Of a DNA stretch of 64,000 nucleotides, positions 23,297 to 31,528 are shown piece by piece. Both the position numbers and the translations under genes were made by a program. Within the stretch, counting starts at the first letter, position 1. Each line of letters opens with the position of its first letter. The notes below the pieces were generated by a model. The model was given only the letters and a program-made list of their open reading frames with translations. It was not told the DNA's origin and ran no database searches. Origin of the DNA: Neomegalonema perideroedes DSM 15528 (GTDB lineage: Bacteria; Pseudomonadota; Alphaproteobacteria; Rhodobacterales; Rhodobacteraceae); the NCBI RefSeq assembly GCF_000374145.1, contig NZ_KB893654.1, forward strand, positions 1,018,995 to 1,082,994, written 5' to 3'.

Positions 23297-24184
23297 ATGA
23301 CGAAGATTTTGCTCATCGGCGGAACGGGCTTCATCGGCCTGAGAGTCGCGAAGCTGCTGGCCGGGGCGGGAATCGGGGCGAGGATCTTCGATCTGCCTGC
23401 GGCTCTTTCCCGCGCGGCGCTTCCGGCGGGGGCCGAGGCGGTCGCGGGCGACGTTCTGGACGCGGAGGGCCTGTCGAGGGCCGCCGAAGGCTGCGCGGGA
23501 ATCGTCCATCTCGCCGGGATCATGACCCTCGACGCCGCGCGAGATCCTGAGCGGGCGGTCCGCCTGAATATTCTGGGAACCCTCAATGCTCTGGAGGCCG
23601 CGCGCCAAACCGGGGCGCCTCTGGCCTGGCTCTCCACGGCGGGAGTCTTCGGGCCGGAGGACGCGCGCCATCCGCGCCCCATGACCGTCTATGGGACGAC
23701 CAAGCTCGCGGCGGAGGGGCTGGCCCGCGTCTACGCCGCCGATCACGGCGTGGCGAGTCTCGGGCTGCGGCCTTACATCGTCTATGGGCCGGGGATCAGC
23801 AGCGGCGTGGCGGCGGGGCCCTCCATCGCGCTGGCCGCCGCCGTCAAGCGCGAGCCCTCGACGATCCGGTTTTCCGGGCGGGTGGGCTTCGTCTATGTGG
23901 ACGACGTGGCGCGCATGCTCATGGCGGCCGTGCTGCCTGCGGAGGGAGGGGCGCCCATGGAGGGCGCCCATCTGCTGACCATGGCGGGGGATACGCGGGA
24001 CATGGCCGAATTCGCCGCCGAGCTGGCGCGTCAAAGCGGCTGGGACGGCGCGCGGATCGAAGGCCCTCCGCTGCGGATTCCCGCCGATCTGGCCTCCGAT
24101 CCCGTTCCCGCATGGCTGGGCGCGCAGCCGGTCGCCTCCATTGAGGCGGGCGTGGCCGCCGCCCTCGCCGAGCTGCGTCAGTAA
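23297..24184 (+). CDS. NAD-dependent epimerase/dehydratase (extended SDR)
   Basis: A 295-residue extended short-chain dehydrogenase. The nucleotide loop is LLIGGTGFIGLRVA (about residues 5-18), and the active-site YGTTK (about residues 132-136) follows a serine strand WLSTAGVFGPE. Members of this family oxidise or epimerise sugar- and polyol-like substrates. It stands alone under an operator-like palindrome and is convergent with pobA, overlapping it by 7 bp. It may act on a hydroaromatic or carbohydrate intermediate; the substrate is unknown. Confidence 0.82.
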   Translation: MTKILLIGGTGFIGLRVAKLLAGAGIGARIFDLPAALSRAALPAGAEAVAGDVLDAEGLSRAAEGCAGIVHLAGIMTLDAARDPERAVRLNILGTLNALEAARQTGAPLAWLSTAGVFGPEDARHPRPMTVYGTTKLAAEGLARVYAADHGVASLGLRPYIVYGPGISSGVAAGPSIALAAAVKREPSTIRFSGRVGFVYVDDVARMLMAAVLPAEGGAPMEGAHLLTMAGDTRDMAEFAAELARQSGWDGARIEGPPLRIPADLASDPVPAWLGAQPVASIEAGVAAALAELRQ

Positions 24185-25344
24185 GGCAGGCCCACGTAAT
24201 TCTCGGCGAGGGAGGTCTGAGCCGCATGGGAATCGGCGAGATGCTCCAGTTCGGCGGCCTGCATGCGGGCGAGGAAGGGGCCTTCGGCGGGGAAGCTGTG
24301 CAGCAGCCGCGTCATGGCCCATGAAAAGCGCGAGGCCTTCCACACCCGCGCCAGAGCCTTGGCGGAGTAATCCCGCAAGAGGCTCTCCTCTCCCGCATAG
24401 CGGGCGATCAGGGCCTGAGAGAGATACCAGACGTCCGAAGCCGCGAGATTCAGCCCCTTGGCGCCGGTCGGCGGCACGATATGCGAGGCGTCGCCCGCGA
24501 GGAAGAGCCGCCCCCAGCTCATCGGCTCGGAGATGAAGCTCCGCAGCGGCGCGATGGATTTCTCAATGGAGGGGCCGATCTCCAGAACCTCGGCGAGATC
24601 GGGCGGCAGACGGCGGCGAAGCTCGGCCCAGAAGGCTTCGTCGGTCCATTCCTCCACGGTGTCGGTGAGCGGCACCTGAAGATAATGGCGGCTCAGCCGG
24701 GCGTTGCGCATGGAGCAAAGCGCGAAGCCGCGCTCATGCCCGGCGTAGACGAGTTCATCCTGAAGCGGCCTGGTCCGCGAGAGGATTCCCAGCCAGCCGA
24801 AGGGATAGACATGTTCGAATTGCTGGCGCAGACGCTCGGGGATGGTCCGGCGGCTGACGCCATGGAAGCCGTCGCAGCCCGCGACGTAATCGCAATCGAC
24901 GCGCTTCTCTTCGCCGTTCAGGGTGAAGAGGACGTAAGGCGCCTCCGTGTCGGCGTCCTGAATCGCGACTTCTTCGGCTTCGTGAATCACCTTGGCGCCG
25001 ATCCGGTCGAGTTCGGCGTAAAGATCGCGCGTGACCTCTGTCTGGCCGTAGATGGTCACGGTCTTGCCGGTGGTCTCCTGAAAATCCACCCGCAGACGCC
25101 GCCCATGGGCGACCAGCAATGTTCCGTCATGCACGAAGCCTTCGGCGTCGAGCCGGGCGCCGACGCCCGCCTTGCGCAGGATGTCGCAGAGCCCCTGCTC
25201 CAGCACCCCGGCCCGGATGCGCGACAGCACGTAGTCGCGGCTGCGGCGTTCGAGGACGACGGCGTCGACGCCCGCCCGATGGAGAAGCAGAGCCAGCAGC
25301 AGGCCCGAAGGGCCGCCGCCGATGATGCAGACCTGATGACGCAT
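24178..25344 (-). CDS. pobA: 4-hydroxybenzoate 3-monooxygenase
   Basis: A 388-residue class A flavin monooxygenase, very close to the usual length of about 390. The FAD motif CIIGGGPSGLLLALLLHRAG (about residues 6-25) is followed by SRIRAGVLEQGLCDIL, the PobA-typical segment. The second FAD motif GDASHIVPPTGAKGLNLA is at about 284-301. It hydroxylates 4-hydroxybenzoate to protocatechuate using NAD(P)H and oxygen. It follows the NIPSNAP gene by 17 bp and an AraC-type gene lies upstream, which fits PobR-style control. Confidence 0.95.
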   Translation of the reverse strand: MRHQVCIIGGGPSGLLLALLLHRAGVDAVVLERRSRDYVLSRIRAGVLEQGLCDILRKAGVGARLDAEGFVHDGTLLVAHGRRLRVDFQETTGKTVTIYGQTEVTRDLYAELDRIGAKVIHEAEEVAIQDADTEAPYVLFTLNGEEKRVDCDYVAGCDGFHGVSRRTIPERLRQQFEHVYPFGWLGILSRTRPLQDELVYAGHERGFALCSMRNARLSRHYLQVPLTDTVEEWTDEAFWAELRRRLPPDLAEVLEIGPSIEKSIAPLRSFISEPMSWGRLFLAGDASHIVPPTGAKGLNLAASDVWYLSQALIARYAGEESLLRDYSAKALARVWKASRFSWAMTRLLHSFPAEGPFLARMQAAELEHLADSHAAQTSLAENYVGLPY

Positions 25345-25361
25345 GGCGTTCTTCCTGAATG

Positions 25362-25943
25362 TCAGAGCGGCGAGAAGGCGAGGGGGCGCAAGACGCTATG
25401 GCGCGCGCCTGCGGGGAGCGGGCCGCGAGGGCTCGGATCCTCGGCGCGGGGCGAGAGGACGAGCGGGCCCTCCGGCGCTCCGGACAAGGGCCGCCAGACC
25501 GCGAGGGCCTCCTCCGGCGCGCCGCCCGTCATGGGGCCGCCCGTCATGAGACCTGAGCATTGGGCGGCGAAGAGCGGCGCCCCCGGCGCCCGGGCCGGAT
25601 GAACCCGCAGGCGGGCCGCGAGCGCGGCTTCACAGGCGGGCGAAGAGCGCTCCAGAGTCAGGAAGCGGTTCTCCTGCTCCTCCACCAGAGCGAAGGCTTT
25701 GGGGATGAAGCCTCGCGTCCAGCCTTCCTCTTGAGCCAGCCCGGCGCGGCGCGCTTCGCGCTCGGCCCAATCGGCGTAGGCCCAGAGGTGATGGATCACG
25801 TTCAAAGGCCCGGTTTCGGCCAGCCAATAGCCCATCAGCGGCAGATGCCGCGTGACGAGCGGCAAGCCTTCGTCGGCCAGCAGCGCGAGATAGGCGCCCG
25901 CCGCTCCGGGTTTGAGCCGGTAGCTTCTCCATTCATGGATCAT
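25362..25943 (-). CDS. NIPSNAP family protein, copy 2
   Basis: A 193-residue NIPSNAP protein that starts MIHEWRSYRLKPGAAGAYL after a strong GGGGAGGAAAGA site. HHLWAYADWAEREARRAGL is at about residues 51-69, the usual second half of a repeat. It lies 17 bp upstream of pobA on the same strand and is probably cotranscribed with it. This is the second NIPSNAP gene paired with a flavoprotein in this island. No enzymatic role can be assigned. Confidence 0.8.
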   Translation of the reverse strand: MIHEWRSYRLKPGAAGAYLALLADEGLPLVTRHLPLMGYWLAETGPLNVIHHLWAYADWAEREARRAGLAQEEGWTRGFIPKAFALVEEQENRFLTLERSSPACEAALAARLRVHPARAPGAPLFAAQCSGLMTGGPMTGGAPEEALAVWRPLSGAPEGPLVLSPRAEDPSPRGPLPAGARHSVLRPLAFSPL

Positions 25944-25957
25944 TCTTTCCTCCCCTT

Positions 25958-25993
25958 CCGCGAGACTGGCCGCGAGATTGTCCGCGAGACTGG
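25958..25993. repeat. Three tandem copies of a 12-bp unit
   Basis: CCGCGAGACTGG, CCGCGAGATTGT, CCGCGAGACTGG in tandem, just upstream of the NIPSNAP start codon. The outer copies are identical. It may be a slippage product or a set of binding sites; nothing decides between these. Confidence 0.6.
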
Positions 25994-26063
25994 CGGAAGG
26001 GGGCGGGCGGGGAAATGGACCCGCCGTCGGAAAGATTGGACGATTTCCCGGAGGGCTCCGCCT

Positions 26064-26963
26064 TCAGCCTTCGCGCCGGGTCGCCTGCTTGCGGAAGGCG
26101 CCGGGCGAGATCCCCACCCGCTGGGTGAAGAAGCGGTTGAAATAGGCCGGATCCTCGAAGCCCGTCAGATGCGCCGCCTGAGCCACGCTGCTCTCGGTGT
26201 AGACGAGATAGCGCTTGGCCTCGATGATGAGCCTTTCATAGAGCAGATCCGAGGCGGTCTTGCCCGCGCGGGCCTTGCAGGCGGCGTTGAGCCGGGCGGG
26301 AGTCACGGCCAGCTCTCCCGCATAAAAGGCGAGCGAACGCTGGTGGCGGAAATGGCGCTCCAGCAGGGCGCGATAGCGCAGCAGAAGCTCGTAATCGCGA
26401 TCCGGAGCGGCGGGCGCGGGCTGATCCTGCGTGATCGAGAGCCGCAGCAGGATCACCAGAATCCGCATGAACTGCGCCATGATCGCCGCGCGCCGCCCCG
26501 GCGCCGACCAGATGAATTCATGATGCAGCCAGTCGAAGCTGTCGGTCACGGCGGGAATGCTGAGGCCCGTCCCCTCCAGAGGATAGACCGCCGGACGCTC
26601 CGCCGCCGCCTTCAGCCGCGGATCTTCGGCGGAGGCCGCCCTCAGGAAGCCGAGCGCCGCCGTGGCCACATAGCCGTCCGTTCCGGGGTCGAAGTCGATC
26701 CGATGGACCGTCCCGGCCGGAATCGCCAGCACGCTCGGCGCCGGAATGACGAGGCCCCGGTCCTCCACCCCGAGCGCCCCGCCGCCCTCGCGCACCAGCA
26801 GGATCTGCGTGTGGTCGGGATGGGCGTGCGGACGGATCCTCCAGTCGTTGGGGCCGCTGCGGTCGCGGATCGGCTCGACATGGAGGAAGTCCAGCTCCAC
26901 ATCCGCGCTCTGATCGCCGTAGAGATAATATTGCGGCACGCCGCCCGCGCCCGGCTGGCTCAT
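26064..26963 (-). CDS. AraC family transcriptional regulator, PobR-like
   Basis: A 299-residue regulator. The start at 26963 (MSQPGAG) has GGGAGG at proper spacing; an ATG five codons upstream does not. An N-terminal cupin domain (HPDHTQILLVREGGG at about residues 52-66) is followed by a C-terminal AraC DNA-binding domain with LLYERLIIEAKRYLVYTESS, then FEDPAYFNRFFTQRVGISPG. AraC-type PobR proteins activate pobA in response to 4-hydroxybenzoate. This gene lies upstream of the NIPSNAP-pobA pair and divergent from the 27078 flavoprotein operon, so it could control either or both. Confidence 0.88.
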   Translation of the reverse strand: MSQPGAGGVPQYYLYGDQSADVELDFLHVEPIRDRSGPNDWRIRPHAHPDHTQILLVREGGGALGVEDRGLVIPAPSVLAIPAGTVHRIDFDPGTDGYVATAALGFLRAASAEDPRLKAAAERPAVYPLEGTGLSIPAVTDSFDWLHHEFIWSAPGRRAAIMAQFMRILVILLRLSITQDQPAPAAPDRDYELLLRYRALLERHFRHQRSLAFYAGELAVTPARLNAACKARAGKTASDLLYERLIIEAKRYLVYTESSVAQAAHLTGFEDPAYFNRFFTQRVGISPGAFRKQATRREG

Positions 26964-27044
26964 CCGCGCCTCCCGCATGGTCTTTCAGGAATTGTGCAAG
27001 AATCGCGCGGCTGCGTCCATTGGTTCGCGGCGCCGCCTCCCTTA

Positions 27045-27054
27045 GCAAATTTGC
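27045..27054. promoter_or_regulatory. GCAAATTTGC palindrome in AraC-flavoprotein divergent region
   Basis: A perfect 10-base palindrome in the 114-bp gap between the divergent AraC-type gene and the flavoprotein gene, 23 bp before the flavoprotein ATG. It may be part of an operator or the AT-rich core of a promoter. Support is limited to symmetry and position. Confidence 0.3.
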
Positions 27055-27077
27055 CGAAGATGTTCAGGGAGGAACCA

Positions 27078-28766
27078 ATGGGCGCGGCTGAAGACTGCGA
27101 CGTTCTGGTGATCGGCTCCGGCGCCGGAGGGCTGGCGACGGCGATCACCGCGAAGAAACACGGGCTTTCGGTGGTCGTGATCGAAAAAGAGCCCGTGTTC
27201 GGCGGCACGACGGCCTTTTCCGGCGGCGTGCTGTGGATTCCGGGCAATGCTCACGGCAAGGCCAACAACCCCGCCGACACCCGCGAGGCGGCGCGGACTT
27301 ACCTTCAGGCCGAGACGGGGAATTTCTACGAACCCGAGGCGGTCGAGGCTTTTCTGGAGGCCGGGCCGCGGATGCTCGACTGGTTCGAGCGCGAGACCTC
27401 GGTGAAATTCGTCCCGACGCTGTATCCCGACTACCACCCGACCAGACCGGGCGGCGCGGAGGTCGGGCGTTCGGTTCTGGCGGCGCCTTTCGACACCAGC
27501 GCCCTCGGCGAAAATCTCAAGCGCCTGCGCCCGCCTCTGGCGAGCATCACCTTCATGGGGATGATGTTCAATTCCTCCAACGCCGACATCAAGCATTTCT
27601 TCAACGCGACGAAATCGGCGGCCTCCTTCGCCTATGTGCTGAAGCGCCTCGCGGCCCACGCCCTTGAGGTGGCGCGCCATGGGCGCGGCGTGCAGGTGAC
27701 CAGCGGCAACGCCCTTGCGGCGCGTCTGGCGAAAAGCTGCTTCGATCTCGGGATTCCCATCCTCACCGACACCCCCGCCTTGCATTTGATCCGGGAGGAA
27801 GGCCGCGTGGCCGGCGCCGAAGTCGGCGGCGCGACGCCGCGCCGGATTCTCGCGCGCAAGGGCGTGGTGCTGGCTTGCGGCGGCTATGCGCAGGATCTCG
27901 CGCGGCGGGCGCAGGTCTATTCCCATCTCAAAGCGGAGGGCGAACATGTCTCGCCCGTGCCCTCGGGCAATACGGGCGACGGCATCCGCCTCGGCGAGGA
28001 GGCGGGCGGCGTCTTCGAGGCCGAATTCCCGCAGCCCGCCGCCTGGATGCCCGTCAGCCGCCCGCCGGGCGGCGGCGTCTTCCCGCATCTCCTCGACCGC
28101 TATAAGCCGGGGATGATCGCGGTGCTGTCGAACGGGCGGCGCTTCGTCAATGAAAGCGAGAGCTATCACGACGTGGGCGAGGCCATGTCCGCCTCGGGCG
28201 AGGCCTCCGCATGGCTGATCTGCGACCGGCGGACCATCCGCAAATACGGGCTCGGCCACGCCAAGCCCGCGCCCATGCCGCTTTTCCTCTGGACGCGCGG
28301 CGGCTATCTCAAGACCGGCGCGACGCTTGAAGATCTCGCCCGCGCCTGCGGCATCGACCCCGCCGGGCTCAAGGCCACGGTGGAGTCCTATAACCAAGAC
28401 GCCCGCGCGGGCCGCGATCCCCAGTTTCATCGCGGCGAGACCGCCTTCAACCGCTATCTCGCCGATCCCGACCACAAGCCCAATCCCTGCGTGGCGCCGG
28501 TCGAGCGCGGCCCCTTCTATGCGGTGAAGATGGAGATGGGCGACCTCGGCACCTTCGACGGCCTCAAGACCACCGCGCCGGGCGAGGTTCTGGATCGTCG
28601 GGGCGGCGTGATTCCGGGGCTCTTCGCGGTGGGCAACGACCGCGCCTCGATCATGGGCGGCAATTATCCGGGAGCGGGCATCACGCTCGGCCCGGCGATG
28701 ACCTTCGGCTGGATCACGGGGCGCCGTCTGGCGGGACTCCCGGCGAAAGAGGAGAAAGCGGCGTGA
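27078..28766 (+). CDS. KstD-like FAD-dependent dehydrogenase, copy 3
   Basis: A 562-residue flavoprotein related to those at 4193 and 7449. The start follows CAGGGAGGAACCA; the frame stays open for 1.5 kb upstream but that is antisense to the AraC and NIPSNAP genes. It has VLVIGSGAGGLATAITA (about residues 9-25), GGTTAFSGGVLWIPGN, and C-terminal GPFYAVKMEMGDLGTFDG and IPGLFAVGNDRASIMGG. GDLGT after the Tyr motif groups it with copy 1. Two SDR genes follow with overlapping starts, so ring-alcohol oxidation plus ring desaturation is the likely operon function. Confidence 0.87.
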   Translation: MGAAEDCDVLVIGSGAGGLATAITAKKHGLSVVVIEKEPVFGGTTAFSGGVLWIPGNAHGKANNPADTREAARTYLQAETGNFYEPEAVEAFLEAGPRMLDWFERETSVKFVPTLYPDYHPTRPGGAEVGRSVLAAPFDTSALGENLKRLRPPLASITFMGMMFNSSNADIKHFFNATKSAASFAYVLKRLAAHALEVARHGRGVQVTSGNALAARLAKSCFDLGIPILTDTPALHLIREEGRVAGAEVGGATPRRILARKGVVLACGGYAQDLARRAQVYSHLKAEGEHVSPVPSGNTGDGIRLGEEAGGVFEAEFPQPAAWMPVSRPPGGGVFPHLLDRYKPGMIAVLSNGRRFVNESESYHDVGEAMSASGEASAWLICDRRTIRKYGLGHAKPAPMPLFLWTRGGYLKTGATLEDLARACGIDPAGLKATVESYNQDARAGRDPQFHRGETAFNRYLADPDHKPNPCVAPVERGPFYAVKMEMGDLGTFDGLKTTAPGEVLDRRGGVIPGLFAVGNDRASIMGGNYPGAGITLGPAMTFGWITGRRLAGLPAKEEKAA

Positions 28767-29542
28767 GCTGGCTTGGATTGAACGCGAAGACCGTCGTGAT
28801 CACCGGAGCGGGCGGCGGCATAGGTCAGGCTCTGGCGCGGGCCTTCGCGGAGCAGGGGGCGCGGGTCGCGCTGCTCGACCGCGATCTGACGCGCTCGGGG
28901 CCTCTGGCCGAGGAGCTGGGCGGGGGCGCCTTCGCGCTGAGCTGCGACCTCGCCGCGCCGGAGCAGGTGGCCGAGGCCGCCCGCCGCGTCGAGGCCGAGG
29001 GCGGCGCGGACGTGCTCGTCAACAGCGCGGCGATTCTGAGGCCCGGCGCTCTGGAGTCGGTTTCGGAGGCGGATTGGTCGGCCATGCTGGCGGTGAACCT
29101 CACGGGCTATCTGACGGCCTCTCAGGCTTTCGGAAAAGGCATGCTGGCGCGCGGGAGCGGCGCTTTGGTCCATGTCGCCAGCATCGCCGGAAGCGAGCCT
29201 CAGCCCGCCAGCGGCGCCTATTCGGCCTCCAAGGCGGCGACGCTGATGCTCTCGCGGCAATTGGCCTATGAATGGGGTCCGCGCGGGGTGCGCTCCAATT
29301 GCGTGAGCCCCGGCCTCGTGCTGACGCCCATGTCGGCGGCCTTCTACGCCGATCCGGAGATCAAGGCCCGCCGCGAGGCCATGGTTCCGCTGCGCCGCAT
29401 CGCCTCGCCGCAGGACATGGCCGACGTGGCGCTTTTCCTCGCTTCGGATCGCGCCGCCTATGTGACGGGACAGGACGTGGTGGCGGACGGCGGCCTTTCG
29501 CAAAGCCTCATGGGGCTGGTGCCGAGGCCCGGCTATGCGTGA
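28763..29542 (+). CDS. SDR family oxidoreductase, copy 1
   Basis: A 259-residue classical short-chain dehydrogenase. The nucleotide motif is VVITGAGGGIGQALARAF (about residues 10-27). The catalytic YSASK (about residues 153-157) follows a serine in HVASIAGSEPQ. The acidic ALLDRD after the second strand suggests NAD(H) preference. It starts with GTG overlapping the flavoprotein stop (GTGA) and overlaps the next SDR gene by 8 bp. It likely oxidises a ring hydroxyl before flavoprotein desaturation. Confidence 0.88.
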   Translation: MSWLGLNAKTVVITGAGGGIGQALARAFAEQGARVALLDRDLTRSGPLAEELGGGAFALSCDLAAPEQVAEAARRVEAEGGADVLVNSAAILRPGALESVSEADWSAMLAVNLTGYLTASQAFGKGMLARGSGALVHVASIAGSEPQPASGAYSASKAATLMLSRQLAYEWGPRGVRSNCVSPGLVLTPMSAAFYADPEIKARREAMVPLRRIASPQDMADVALFLASDRAAYVTGQDVVADGGLSQSLMGLVPRPGYA

Positions 29543-30284
29543 CGCCCTCGTGACCGGCGGAGCCGAGGGCATCGGCTTCGCCATAGCGCGGCTTCTGGCG
29601 GCTCAGGGCTGGCGCGTGACCATCGCCGATCTCGACGGCGAAAAGGCGCGCGCCCGCGCGGCGGAGCTGGGCGAGGTCCATCGCGGCCTCGCCTGCGACG
29701 TGACGCAGGAGGCTCAGGCCGCGGAGGCCGCCGCCTCTGCGCCTTTTTCGGCTCTGGTCAATAATGCGGGCGTGGGAGACAGCCACCTGCCCACGCTGGA
29801 GCAGAGCTTCGAGGCTTTCCGCCGCGTGCTCGACGCCAATCTCTCCGGCGCCTTCCTCATGAGCCGCGAGGCCGCGCGCGGGATGCTGGCGCGGGGCGGC
29901 GGGGCCATCGTCAACATCTCCTCCATCGCGGGGCTGACGGGCCTGCCCAAACGCAACGCCTATGGCGCGGCCAAAGCGGGGGTGGTCGCTCTGACGCGCT
30001 CCATGGCCTGCGAATGGGCGCGGGGCGGCGTGAGGGTCAACGCCGTGGCTCCTGCCTTCGTCGAGACGGCCCTCGTCCGCAAGCTCGCCGAGGCCGGGCG
30101 CGTGGATCTGCCGAGCCTGCGCCGCCGGACTCCCCTCGGGCGGCTGATCATGGCCGAGGAGGTGGCGGCGGCGGTCGGGTTCCTGCTCTCGGACGCCGCC
30201 TCCGGCGTGACGGGCGCGGTTTTGCCGGTGGACGGCGGCTGGACCGCCTTCGGCGATTTCGGCGAGGCCGCGCCCGAAGCCTGA
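29535..30284 (+). CDS. SDR family oxidoreductase, copy 2
   Basis: A 249-residue classical short-chain dehydrogenase. It has ALVTGGAEGIGFAIARLL (about residues 4-21), NISSIAGLTGLP followed by YGAAKAGVVALTRSM (YxxxK at about 141-145), and VTGAVLPVDGGW near the C-terminus. IADLDG after the second strand suggests NAD(H). It overlaps the previous SDR gene and ends the 27078-30284 operon. The two SDRs are not near-identical, so they probably act on different intermediates or stereoisomers. Confidence 0.88.
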   Translation: MRDALVTGGAEGIGFAIARLLAAQGWRVTIADLDGEKARARAAELGEVHRGLACDVTQEAQAAEAAASAPFSALVNNAGVGDSHLPTLEQSFEAFRRVLDANLSGAFLMSREAARGMLARGGGAIVNISSIAGLTGLPKRNAYGAAKAGVVALTRSMACEWARGGVRVNAVAPAFVETALVRKLAEAGRVDLPSLRRRTPLGRLIMAEEVAAAVGFLLSDAASGVTGAVLPVDGGWTAFGDFGEAAPEA

Positions 30285-30323
30285 GCGCGGACCCCGCAGA
30301 AGAGAGGCCGTCAGCCCGCTCTT

Positions 30324-30424
30324 AGAGCGTTTTCCGATCTTATAGGATCGTTCAAACGCTCTAACTTCTTTTGTGGTCGCGTTTTCACGACGCGAAGCCG
30401 TTCGGCTTCGCTGGAAAACGCTCT
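30324..30424 (-). repeat. 101-bp MITE/REP-like repeat, copy 2 (overlaps a CDS end)
   Basis: Bounded by AGAGCGTTTTCC and GGAAAACGCTCT, a perfect 12-base terminal inverted repeat. On the minus strand it aligns along its whole length with 15094-15194, including the GCGAAGCC/GGCTTCGC hairpin. The distal hairpin differs in sequence but stays paired (GATC / GATC instead of GACCA / TGGTC). The last 40 nt of the gene at 30385-31476 lie inside it. Confidence 0.85.
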
Positions 30425-31476
30425 AGCGCCGAAAGATCGGGCCGCACCGCCTGTCCGGTCTCGGCGGCGAGGCGGATGGCGTCGAGGACGATGAGATTCG
30501 CCGTGGCGTCGCGGGCGGAGACGCGGGGCTCGCCGCCTTTGCGGATCAGCTCCGCGAAATGGGCGAGCTGCGCCTCATAGGGGTCTCCCTGCGCGACGGG
30601 CAGTTTCCGGGGCTGGAGCTCCCGCGTCCAATCCGGTTCGCCCTGCGGCTCCCAAAGCGTGAGGTCGGGCAGCGAAAGCCCGGCCCGCGATCCCGCGTAA
30701 TGATGCGCCGAAACCGCATGCGCCGGAAAACGCGCCCTGTTCTCGCCCGCCGAAAGATCCCAGGCCCAAGGCCCCACCGCCGCATCCGAGATGCAGAGCG
30801 TCGCGAGGCCGCCCGCCTCGAAGCTCAGGCAGACGGCCGCCGTATCCTCCACCGCGAAGCCGCGCCGTTGATCGCCGGCGAAGGCTTGAACCTGAGCGAT
30901 CTCGCCGAAGAAATGGCGCATCAGGTCGATTTCATGCACCAGATTGATGAGCAAAGGCCCGCCCGCGCCGGGCGTGCGGCGCCATGCGGCCTCGAAATAG
31001 CTCGCGGGCTTGGCGAGCGAGCAGGTCGCCGTCGCCATGACGAGATCGCCGAGCAATCCGCCCCGGATCGCCGCATGCGCCGCGCGGATGATCGGATTAT
31101 GGCGCCGGTGATGCCCCACCAGCAGCGGAACGCCCGTCTCCTCCGCCGCCGCGACGAGCCGGAGCGCGGAATCGAGGCTTTCGGCCACGGGCTTCTCCAG
31201 CAGAACCGGCAGGCCCGCGCGCAACAGCGCCGCGGAGACCGGCAGATGGGTCTCGTTGGGCGTGGCGACCACCGCCGCCTGAGCCAGACCGGAGGCGATC
31301 AGCGCTTCGGCGTCGGGCAGGCAGGGAACGCCGAGCGATTCCGCCAGAGCCCGCCCTGCGGGCGAAGGATCGGCCAGCGCGCAGAGCCTCATCCCCTCCA
31401 TGCGCCCGAGCGTCTCCACATGCGTCCGGCCTATGGCCCCCGCGCCGATCACCGCGATGTTCAGGCTCGCCGTCAT
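30385..31476 (-). CDS. Gfo/Idh/MocA family oxidoreductase
   Basis: A 363-residue NAD(P)-dependent dehydrogenase. The N-terminal fold is NIAVIGAGAIGRTHVETLG (about residues 5-23) and the family motif EKPVAES is at about residues 94-100. Members oxidise inositols, sugars and related cyclic polyols. The last dozen residues (RFPAKPNGFAS) and the stop codon come from the 101-bp repeat, so the original C-terminus has been replaced. A 31-bp operator-like palindrome lies 53 bp upstream of the start. The substrate is unknown; a polyhydroxylated ring would fit. Confidence 0.85.
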   Translation of the reverse strand: MTASLNIAVIGAGAIGRTHVETLGRMEGMRLCALADPSPAGRALAESLGVPCLPDAEALIASGLAQAAVVATPNETHLPVSAALLRAGLPVLLEKPVAESLDSALRLVAAAEETGVPLLVGHHRRHNPIIRAAHAAIRGGLLGDLVMATATCSLAKPASYFEAAWRRTPGAGGPLLINLVHEIDLMRHFFGEIAQVQAFAGDQRRGFAVEDTAAVCLSFEAGGLATLCISDAAVGPWAWDLSAGENRARFPAHAVSAHHYAGSRAGLSLPDLTLWEPQGEPDWTRELQPRKLPVAQGDPYEAQLAHFAELIRKGGEPRVSARDATANLIVLDAIRLAAETGQAVRPDLSALERFPAKPNGFAS

Positions 31477-31528
31477 GCGTCCCTCCTCTGTCCGGGCCGC
31501 CGGAGATTTCGGCGGTTCCGATTATAAT

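Noticed and set aside
25560-27077. Open reading frame continuing 1.5 kb upstream of flavoprotein copy 3, as if a 1068-residue fusion
   Set aside because: It is antisense to the NIPSNAP and AraC genes, has no recognisable domain, and a strong ribosome site precedes the ATG at 27078.
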